From: Powellomyces hirtus
Taxonomy: Eukaryota; Chytridiomycota; Chytridiomycetes; Spizellomycetales; Powellomycetaceae
Length of the DNA: 64,000 nt
Assembly: GCA_025526995.1 (NCBI GenBank)
Contig: JAHLKG010000003.1
Span: 1,798,001 to 1,862,000, forward strand
Direction of reading: 5' to 3'
Shown in pieces: positions 55,554 to 64,000 of this stretch. Position 1 is the first letter of the stretch. Each line of letters starts with the position of its first letter. Position numbers and translations under genes: made by a program. The notes below the pieces were generated by a model. It was not told the DNA's origin, searched no databases, and saw nothing but the letters and a program-made list of their open reading frames with translations.

Positions 55554-58500
55554 TTATCCGGATTGTGTAGTCACATCCAAAAGCCTCGGCTTCGAATCCA
55601 CCACCGGCGACATGGGCAATGGGTTCGCCTCCCACGCCGGGATTTCCAATCCGGACAACGGCCCCTTCTGCTGCGACGCCCAAAACCGCTTACTCTTCTC
55701 AACCTCCTTGACGCGTTTCGCGACGCGTTCCGTCAACCACAATTGTTCCTGCTGCAGGTTGCGCGGGGACCACGACACATCCATCATCTGCAAGTCCCGC
55801 TTCCGGGCCTGGGTCCCAATGTCGTCCTCGTTCCGCACCATTGGCGTATAGTGGAGGTAGTTGTACACCATCGCGGCGTGTTTTACGAGGATGTTGATGG
55901 GGAGCATGTAGAAAATGGGATAAAGAGTGCGGATCTCGATGGGGATGGAGGTGTACACGGAGCGGTTCAGCACACATAGGTTCAGTAAGTGGAACGCGGC
56001 CATTTGGAAAGCAAGGGACTCGAGGGTCAACAGACCGACGGAGAGAAACCCGCCCGACACAAACACAATGTAAAATACCATCGCGATCTGCACGAAATCG
56101 TTCAGGATCCCCGTGACAGCGTCAATTGCACACAACTTTGCAAACCACGTTGACCAGTGGTTCCATTTCTGAGCGTGAATCGCCACCCGCACAAATTTCC
56201 AAAAAAATCGGTGCCGCGCGACCTCCCAACTTCGGGCGCGTTGGTAGAACAGCGAGGGTTCACCGCATTCGCAGGAGGGGAGGTGCTTCCAGTATACTTT
56301 GGGGAATAGGTCTTTGAGGTGCAGCCAGTGCACTGGAACGAGGGTGGGGATGCTGTAGGGGGCGACTTTGATAGAGTAGCCCGCTGTGTGGACTTCCTCT
56401 GGGTTGAGGTATTTCACTTCGCCGTAGAGCGTGTGCATGATTAGACCCATTTGGAGGTCGTCGCCCCGAAACATTGTATCGTGGCTGTTAGTGCGCACAG
56501 GAGAAGAGGGCAGAAATAGAGTTAGAAGGATAGGCCATAACACCCCCCGCACATTAAACCTATGTTAGCATCTAAACATTGCACACTTTCTTACCGACTC
56601 AATATGTCGAGGAGTGTTGCAGCACGCCACGTTGACACAGCGCCGCTAGGGAAAAACGCCGACCGGATGGTAGCTTGCGCAATCTTGATGAACATTGAAA
56701 TACGATCTATGACGTGTTAGGTTTTGAGACACAATTTCACTCACGGAAAGCGCGCTGGCCACGAAAATAAGAAGCAGCTCTTGCATACATTCAAAGTTCT
56801 GAAAGTTCTCCAACAGAACGCCTCCGTTGCCGCGTTCTGCCTCGATCGGGTACGCGAGGCAGTGGCATTGCAGGTCATTAGCGAACATGTTCATGATGTA
56901 TTGCTCGCTCCAGGTTTCTTCGTGCGGAGATCTCATGAGTCTTCCGGCAGAGGAGATCAACACCATTCTCGTTCCCGAACCTACCAGGAAATGTGGTGTC
57001 ATCGTCCAAAAGCGAGACAAACTCGATATCGCTTTTCAAGTGCGCCAAGCTATTCAACACCGAGAACTGCGCGATAGTTTTACTTCCTTTCTTCAGCACG
57101 CCAATATTGATTCCCGTCCCAAGATAGTTCGGATGCGTTTTTCGATACGCGTCCGTGAATTCCGCCGCCACCGCCTTCGTCGCCACAACCTCCTTATCCG
57201 AGCTTCCATTATCCGCCAAGAAGATCGCACGGGGTTGAACGAGCTTGAGGAGGTGGGTGAGAGTGTTACGGAGGACTTCGGAACTGTTATGGCAGGCAAT
57301 AATGATGGCGTGCCGCATTCCCGCGTGGCCTATCCCGTGGGAACGATCGTGGGTGGATGTGCCTGCAGCAGGGCCGGTGGTGCTGGTTGCGGCGGACGAC
57401 CAGCTGGCAAGGTCAGATAGAGAGGAACTGCGCGCGAATCCTGGTTGCTTTTTGCAAGTTAGTTTTTCCATCAGTTGTTTTTTGTCGCGGGAGTCGTAGT
57501 AGCCTTGTGGGGAGAGTGCTTTGATTTGTTCGGTTGAATAGCTGCGGTTCATGACCCAGGGAAGGTTGGAGTTGCTCGAGGTTGATATCGGACGCACATG
57601 ATCTTGTTGTGAGGATTGTTCTGCCGTGTCTGTACCATCGGGGGCAACTGCCAGAGTTGACTTGGAGTTCCCCGGCAGCGACGGCGCACCCTCCCGCATC
57701 AGTTCCAGTCGCCGACTGCGCGTCCCCATTACCAGCAAATCCCCTGCCGATCGGCTTCTTGCTACGACCGGGACAGCAGGAGGCAATGGTCCTCTCTCCA
57801 TCACGATCATGGGGCCTAACCCTCCTTCACTTGTGCTGGTCGATATCGGTGATCCATTGGTTGTGCTTTCATCAGGGACACTGGTCGCAGTGGTCTCAGT
57901 GGTAGCGGTGCTGGGTTGGCCATCGCTGTTTTTGCTGCTACTGTCATTTCGTCGGTCGATCGCTAATTGCAGCTTTCTAGACGGGCGCCGGTTCATCTGC
58001 CATCCAGCAGCATGAGCGTGATACATCTCTTTCCCATCAACATCATTAGGCATCTCAAGGGCTTCAGTGGTTGTAGAACGTGGCATTTGTATCATTCCAT
58101 CCGAAACAGCGTCATAGCTCGCATCGGCAGCAGCGCTATGAATCTGTATCCCCTGATCCAGCTCCGTACTCGCATCACTCGACACAGTCGATACATGACT
58201 GTGCCGATTCTTCTGATGACTCCCTCTCCCATTCTGCCTATCCCCCGCCAACTGCGGCCTCTCCAACTGGGTCACCCCGCGCATTGACATCACAGTCTCC
58301 GGCGTTGTCGGCGATTCCGAATCACGTCTCACAACCCCATCAGGCGTCACCAGGAACGACAACCGTTGCTGAGTGATCGGTGTGAGTATATCTGCAAACA
58401 GTGAGTCAAAGGTGAAGTCAAAGTAGCTGTTGTAGGTTGAGGTGGGAATGTTGGTTGATCGGGGTGTGTCTAGCAGAAGGTACGAAGAAAACGTCGGAAG

Positions 58501-59450
58501 TCAGTAGACTGAATGAAATGATTGAATTCCATCATGTTCCTACTAGAGTTCTTGCCCTCGTCGACCTCAATCTTGTCCGTCATCTCTTTCAGCATCTTCA
58601 TAGACGCGATTGAAAAGGTTGCAGATTGGCGGTATCGCTCAAACGGTCCGCTGAGGGTATCCGGCACTGGCTGGTCCGCATTTCCCACATCATTCATTGG
58701 CGCGGTACCGGGGGGGCTAATCGATGAGCTGAAAGCTGCCGCTGGCCCGGCCGAAATCGCAGACGGGGACGCTCTCGCAGTTTTCATCGATCCAGGTTGA
58801 CTACCCGCCAATGACATGACTTCCAGGTCGGCTTTCTTGATACGTTTAGGCCACCGACAGAACATGGAGAGAAAGCACAAGATGAGAATCTCGCGGTTTA
58901 TGACGATAAAGACAAACACGAATGGGATGAAGGGGAGGTCTTGAAGCTGGGCACGCAGGGCAGCATCGTATAATCTGGAATACGTTTCCCACGCGTCTTC
59001 CCATATCTTGTCTCCCGATACGCGGACAATTCCGCCCGGTGTGAGATGCGTAGGACCGAGATACAGGAAATAAGGCAATAGCCCAAATGCGGCGATGACG
59101 GTAAGGCATAGGACCCACGACACAAGTGCCGTCCGGAGCGGCATGCGGAGTGAGGTTGCTGGTGATGTGGATTCGTCGTCCTCTTCGACTGACGTGGGGT
59201 TTGCCGGTGTTGGACTGTTAAGCGGCCCTTCCGGCGCATTTGCAACTATGGTTGGTGCTGATGATGCTGCTGCTGTTGCTGTTCTCGTAGTGCGAACCAC
59301 CCGCTGCAGCCGCCGCCGCCGGTAAACTCGGAGCGCGGAGACGATTTGATAGAGCATCCCAATAAAGAGTGCGTAAACGTAGTTGGCCCATACGAAGAGA
59401 TAGGCGACGGCAAAGCCGATCATGTATGGGTCTAGTTGGCTGGTCGGCAT
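55554..59450 (-). CDS. Multi-membrane GT2 glycosyltransferase, possible polysaccharide synthase
   Basis: One minus-strand gene of about 1,100 aa in at least five exons. Exon 1 (59450 to about 58483) has three hydrophobic segments: F-A-V-A-Y-L-F-V-W (about residues 13-33), W-V-L-C-L-T-V-I-A-A-F (about 110-132) and F-I-P-F-V-F-V-F-I-V-I (about 175-200). It is spliced to a long disordered Ser/Thr segment (58409 leftward) and then the GT2 core: H-A-I-I-I-A-C-H-N-S-S, A-D-N-G-S-S-D, L-L-D-D-D-T-T-F-P (about 56975-57005), then Y-I-M-N-M-F, and after more introns F-R-G-D-D-L-Q-M-G (about 56460). The C-terminal part has further membrane helices (V-F-Y-I-V-F-V-S-G-G-F). The Q-x-x-R-W box of chitin synthases was not found. 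Fungal Cps1-like synthases share this layout. Product unknown. Confidence 0.7.
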
Positions 59451-60663
59451 TTCCTATGTGCGTTATTCTGTGTCATACGTGTGTGTGTATGTATATGTGG
59501 AACCAACCCCTTTGCTATGTGCTGGTGCCCAGCCCGAGATTCTTGATATGAGTTTATGAGAAACTCTAAAAATGTGCGCCGCGGCACATTGCGAAATCAG
59601 TCAAGCATCGTTACCACCGGTCAAGCATGTGAGAAAATTGACGGGCGAGCGGAGCCGCTCACATTGGTGCTTACACAAGCGCGTTCGTTTTCGGAAGCGT
59701 GGGACGTTCACTAAAGTGTCCCCAGATACGATGGATTGAAAACCTCGTGAACATTCCAGAGTCCAACCACGAAGTGCACCGGTGCTGCTTTGAGAACTGT
59801 CATAGTTAGACAATGGCCTGATGGGTGTGTTTTCAAAAGGGCCTTGCAACATCGAATCGGGCAGGTATTCAGCACCTGCAGGCGAAGCTTGAAGGGTAAC
59901 CTCTTTCTTCGAGCATTTGCAGAGAGATTGAGTATAGAACAGATGCTCTGAGTATGGCTTCTGACTTGGAAGGAAGAAATAAGAGAGATAGGTTTCTGTC
60001 CATGTGTATATCTGTCGTATGTGCGTGACATTGCTAAAAAGTTCGAGGGATCTCGCCCGTCACCTGCTTTTATCTATTTTCACACTTTTTTTATCCTTTC
60101 CTCTAACGGAAGTGCCAGTCCTTTCCTATCTTAACTAAATTATAGTTCACCTGCTTTCTGTGTTGTTTCCTTCTCCTCCGCTTGGCGTCTCGGCCCTCGC
60201 CGGCTGCCGTGTTTACGGTTTTTCAATGCAATATCCCGTAGTCTGATAAAAAGCGGCAAAATCGAGATCTTTTGTTATTCTGCGAGTGATCCCCATATTT
60301 CCATATAAGCTGAACTCTATGCCGAGAATCCAGATTTAAATCTTCCATCATGGCGTACATGATAACTTTCTTTGCGAATAATGAGTTCGGACGAGATTTC
60401 ATCATCATCACCTGTTTCGTTCGTTTCGGACATCCAGCACCAACCGTGTCCGCACGCGTCCGGATGTCCTCAGCGTTCTTCCCTTTCCTAGTCGGTCCTA
60501 CAATCCTTTTCTTTTCAAAATTGCTCCTTGTTTTGCAAATCTGTCGACAAGACTTATCCACAGGGGCGATATAAGTCCCGCTCCACGGCACTTGCTCTCG
60601 TTTCTCCCGGCCGTTATCTTCTTTAGCGTTGGTTCCGTTGGTCGCGCTACGCCAGAACCTCAA
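59451..60663. other. Divergent intergenic region
   Basis: About 1.2 kb between the GT2 gene and the disordered-protein gene. A minus frame at 60223-60744 overlaps the latter and shows nothing recognisable. No RNA gene seen. A T-rich segment lies at about 60060-60130. Confidence 0.5.
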
Positions 60664-63294
60664 ATGGCTCCCGACGTGCTGCACGACCAACAACAGCAAA
60701 ACAATCGTCAATCGCTTTCTCAAACGTCCTATTCCCAACCACAATCACAACTACCCCCACATCGACTCGTGAAAAAACCCTCATTCACGACTGCAATGCC
60801 ACCGTGTGCAGCGGCGACCACCGCCTCCGCACCACCACCAGGACAACTGCCGCCTGTAACCCCGCCCCGCCGCCCGCCACCCAGACCAACGAAAACAGTA
60901 CCTTCTAAAAACCAACCTCCTCGCAAACTTATCTCAGATACATCTCCAGCCTCTTCTTCGTCTTCTCCCTCCGAAACCGCGGCGGCCAGAACCGCAGCCA
61001 CGGTACAGCAGCCGCAATTTCTTGAAATTGAAACCATTTGCCTGGACACGCCTTCCCCAGGAGCTTCCAAAAAAAAGCATGTCATCCCAGCCATCATAAT
61101 AGAAACTCCGCCCGATCAGCGCAACTATGAAGACGGCGAAGATGCAGAAGAATGCGTCTTGGTCGGCAGTCCCTCTCCAGCTCCGCGCGTGCTACGACCG
61201 CCTATACGACCAGTAGCAGCACCTCAACAAAATCAACCAGCATCAGCACCAGCACCGCAAGCGCCTTTAATGCCGCAACTGGACTTCGGACTACTCGCAA
61301 ATCCACAGCTTCTTATGCCCTCAATGACGACCATATACGCCCAGCAGCTTTTCACGGCTTACCAGGCCCTTGGGATGCCTATGATACCCATGTTTCCAAT
61401 GCCGTTCATGAACGTGCCAAACAACGTCACCACTACTAACAGCGCAGGGCAAAATTCATCACAGGCAAAGCAGCAGCCAAGACAGCGGCAAAAGCAGCAT
61501 CAGCAAACACAGAAACAGCGGTACATGCCACCTCCCACAAATGTGCCCCCCATGAGGCCGGACGCGGCAACGACAACGACGCAGAAACGACCATTGGAAG
61601 ATAATTCAAATGCAATCAAATCACACAACAAACGATTCAGGATTGCGGGACCCAATGCTGCTGCTGCCTCTGTCACGGGAACTGCATTAGCTGCTGCTCC
61701 ACCGCCGACGCCACCACCATTACAACTAGCAGCAAACAACAACGGCTCAAGCAACATCCCGCGACGACCGAAAAAGGCGCGCTCCACAAACACCACCACC
61801 TATCGCACACCACATAAGAATCAAACACCGACTCGGAAACGCAAGCCTGGTATCCGTCCACCGTCCATCTGCATCGATCTGCGATCCCCCGAGTCCAACA
61901 ACGAAGACAAAGAAAATGTTCCGCCGTCGAGACCCCATTCCCCGCCACGTTCCGAAACAGCCGACTATGACACCCTTCTTGAATTCATCACATCGCCACT
62001 CGAACGCTTTGTCGAAGACCCGTTCGCAGACCCCACTATGAGCACATACAACACGGCTGGCAATGATAGCGCGTGGGATACCCTGTTTGGGGATATGACG
62101 ACCCCGGCACATACCTCCCCATTGCTGGATTGGGACCTACTCGGCCCAGTTACGACTACCGCTAATCCCACATCTACGATCGGTTTCTCTTCCCCCGAAG
62201 AGCAGATTGAGCTTCTCGATGATGATAATAACCCAGTGGATCTGAATACCATTGGCGCCTTTGAGTTGGAATATACATGGGCTGAACCCACTGTTACAAC
62301 GACGACAACCAAAGGAACCAACGCAACATCCAAAATTACGACAACAGTCCCGGCATGCCACGACGATGACATTGATGGTGCTAGTGGTGACAGGGAAGCG
62401 AGGGAGACGGAAAACGCGCGCGCCCTCAGCCTCGAAATGCTCATGACAGATTTCCCCTTTGACGACCTACTCGACTCAACACTCTCGTCGTCGATTGGGC
62501 CGCACGATCAACATCAACCATTACATCTCGTCCCACAGCAGCAACCATCCGAAGCTACAGACCTCCTCGATATGACACAGGAAGACCTGGATTCCCTCCT
62601 GGATGTCTACTTCCCCATCAATGGAGCGACGGCAGCGGGCGTGGGCGTAAACACGGGTCAGTACAACAACAACAACCCCATCATACCGTCTCCGCTGCCG
62701 GGACCGGCGAGTAAATGGAATGAGGATGACTTTGTAACGACACCCGTGGTGATGATGCCCCCGACGTCGCCCGTGTTGCCGCCTATAGACCGGCATTTGG
62801 ACCATAAGGACCACGCGGCAACTGCTGCCAATATTGCTGCGGACACTCAAACCACCAGCGCTGCCGCGTCGTCGGTGATGAGGGGCGAGGTAACTGTGAA
62901 TGCGAACCAGGAGAGCGAGAGGGATGCCACATGTAGAGCGGCGACTCTAGAAGAAGCCGTCGCGGTCGCAGCGGCAGAAATAGCAACCATTGTTGCTGGG
63001 AGTATCACAGCGACAGACGATTCTGGGACGGCAATGCCAACGGAACACGCAAACCCCGATGCAGATAAGGAGACAGAGGGTGGGCCTGACCTCGCGCACG
63101 AGCAAGATGGAAAGTCACACCCGAAAGAAAACCCGGCATCAGACCCACCGACAATTTCGACGGGTGTGGAACAAGAAGAAGAAAACCCAACAGCGAACAG
63201 CCCCTTCACGACCCAAAAGCTGTCGACGGATTTTGAAACCGCACGACCGGCATCGCCACAACCACAGACAGCATTCACACTTTTGATGCCCTGA
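60664..63294 (+). CDS. Long disordered Gln/Pro/Thr-rich protein with acidic segments, unknown function
   Basis: A single open frame. The frame extends upstream to an ATG at 60592, but the ATG at 60664 (M-A-P-D-V-L) fits better because what precedes it is hydrophobic leader-like sequence without support. About 876 aa. Low complexity throughout: Gln runs, Pro-rich tracts, a Lys/Arg-rich patch (about 61740-61860) that could be a nuclear signal, and a C-terminal half with repeated acidic-hydrophobic motifs (D-T-L-L-E-F-I, D-L-L-D-M-T-Q-E-D-L-D-S-L-L, F-P-F-D-D-L-L-D-S-T-L) like transcription activation domains. No DNA-binding domain seen. A transcription coregulator is a guess. Confidence 0.6.
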   Translation: MAPDVLHDQQQQNNRQSLSQTSYSQPQSQLPPHRLVKKPSFTTAMPPCAAATTASAPPPGQLPPVTPPRRPPPRPTKTVPSKNQPPRKLISDTSPASSSSSPSETAAARTAATVQQPQFLEIETICLDTPSPGASKKKHVIPAIIIETPPDQRNYEDGEDAEECVLVGSPSPAPRVLRPPIRPVAAPQQNQPASAPAPQAPLMPQLDFGLLANPQLLMPSMTTIYAQQLFTAYQALGMPMIPMFPMPFMNVPNNVTTTNSAGQNSSQAKQQPRQRQKQHQQTQKQRYMPPPTNVPPMRPDAATTTTQKRPLEDNSNAIKSHNKRFRIAGPNAAAASVTGTALAAAPPPTPPPLQLAANNNGSSNIPRRPKKARSTNTTTYRTPHKNQTPTRKRKPGIRPPSICIDLRSPESNNEDKENVPPSRPHSPPRSETADYDTLLEFITSPLERFVEDPFADPTMSTYNTAGNDSAWDTLFGDMTTPAHTSPLLDWDLLGPVTTTANPTSTIGFSSPEEQIELLDDDNNPVDLNTIGAFELEYTWAEPTVTTTTTKGTNATSKITTTVPACHDDDIDGASGDREARETENARALSLEMLMTDFPFDDLLDSTLSSSIGPHDQHQPLHLVPQQQPSEATDLLDMTQEDLDSLLDVYFPINGATAAGVGVNTGQYNNNNPIIPSPLPGPASKWNEDDFVTTPVVMMPPTSPVLPPIDRHLDHKDHAATAANIAADTQTTSAAASSVMRGEVTVNANQESERDATCRAATLEEAVAVAAAEIATIVAGSITATDDSGTAMPTEHANPDADKETEGGPDLAHEQDGKSHPKENPASDPPTISTGVEQEEENPTANSPFTTQKLSTDFETARPASPQPQTAFTLLMP

Positions 63295-63976
63295 TCCACA
63301 CCACCACCGATATCCCTAGCTATGTGCCATTGCGCCGTGCGCTGTTGCTTCTGATTTGTGCGTGAAGTTACAGGGGAGAGTTTTTGTTTCTGTATGTGAT
63401 TTAGACCGCCGTGAAGTGTATTCTTTCACGGCATAGTTCCCCTTTCAGCCTTTTTTCCGCTTTCTGTACCATCTGTAGCCGTACAATAGCATTTTGAGCA
63501 CAATGCCAAAGATATGGGTGAACGACAGTGCCCGCAGCGTGGCTTGGATACTAGATGTGGAGCAACTTTATCAGGAAGGCAGATGATGCGCCGCCGCCGG
63601 CCAACTGTAATTTCTGTGTGCTGTGTGAGTCACCATGGACTCATGGGTGACAGGAACGCACCAACGACGTCGGGCTTGGGCTTGGCCTGGCAGGTGTTTT
63701 TTTTTTTTTTTTCCAAAGGTCGAGAGAAGAAGCACGAAATCTTGTGTTTTTGACGGCGACACCAACACGCGTTTCGCTCTCACTGCGCCACTCTCGTTGT
63801 GTTATATATAGGACACGGCGAGTCGGAGGGAAAAGTGGTTGTTTTTGGCAAAGTCGTCGTGGCTCCGCTCCTGTGAATGTTGTGTTTTTCCCAGAAGGAA
63901 ATTCCAGCATTCTACTCTTTCATCGCATTCATAACCTCATATACCTGCTAATCCAGCAGTCCTTCTCATTGCAATC
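63295..63976. other. Intergenic region upstream of the last gene
   Basis: About 680 bases. Contains an 18-base T-run near 63697-63714 and the TATA-like site annotated at 63803. No gene. Confidence 0.5.
63803..63810 (+). promoter_or_regulatory. TATA-like element
   Basis: TATATATA about 170 bases before the ATG at 63977, in a region otherwise of mixed composition. Confidence 0.4.
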
Positions 63977-64000
63977 ATGGCCAGTGCTCTCGATACCTAC
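63977..64000 (+). CDS. Start of a gene cut by the window end
   Basis: ATG at 63977-63979 opens M-A-S-A-L-D-T-Y and runs off the window. The start context CAATCATGG is good and a pyrimidine-rich leader precedes it. Too short to identify. Confidence 0.4.

Noticed and set aside
60223..60744. 173-codon minus-strand gene
   Set aside because: Overlaps the start of the larger plus-strand gene and shows no recognisable content.

Overview
The window looks like nuclear DNA of a zoosporic (chytrid-like) fungus. The single-copy genes carry short introns of about 40-100 bases with GT..AG ends. They include a ciliary transition-zone protein (B9D1), an ATG11 scaffold, chorismate synthase, a mitochondrial uL29 ribosomal protein, eIF3g and a paxillin with LD motifs and four LIM domains. 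A fungus that makes chorismate and also keeps a cilium gene points to Chytridiomycota or a relative. This placement is inference from gene content.

The left part (1-25970) is a nest of LTR retrotransposons. Copia family A has one 3' fragment (1-1584) and one full copy (17423-23592, minus). Copia family B has one deleted copy (3409-7671, plus) and one older degenerate copy (7746-25970, minus). A Ty3/gypsy chromovirus (11906-25845, minus) sits in the 5' LTR of the older B copy, and the full A copy sits in the Pol of the gypsy element. The insertion order can be read from target-site duplications. All three families encode a chromodomain, although two of them are Ty1/copia. Both copia families use a primer site matching the anticodon arm of initiator tRNA-Met (half-tRNA priming); the gypsy site fits the 3' end of the same tRNA. 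Two families carry a reverse-strand gene between Pol and the 3' LTR: a 207-codon ORF in copia A, and a spliced RING-like Cys/His-rich gene in gypsy, followed there by an array of covarying short hairpins.

The middle (25971-30450) is a 331-bp tandem array in which every unit carries a tRNA-Leu-like moiety with a broken T arm. It ends in one intact-looking tRNA-Leu(UAA). A duplicated hairpin region follows.

The right part (about 30980-64000) is ordinary gene space: ATG11 (+), a mitochondrial PPR protein (-), a membrane SH3 protein (+), TXNDC17-like (-), eIF3g (-), uL29m (+), ARO2 (-), B9D1 (-), a paxillin-like LIM protein (+), a DUF6625-like glycosyltransferase (+), a multi-membrane GT2 glycosyltransferase (-), a long disordered acidic/Gln-rich protein (+), and the first codons of one more gene at the end. 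Several pairs are divergent with compact shared upstream regions. Exon boundaries were read by eye and should be taken as good to a few bases at best.
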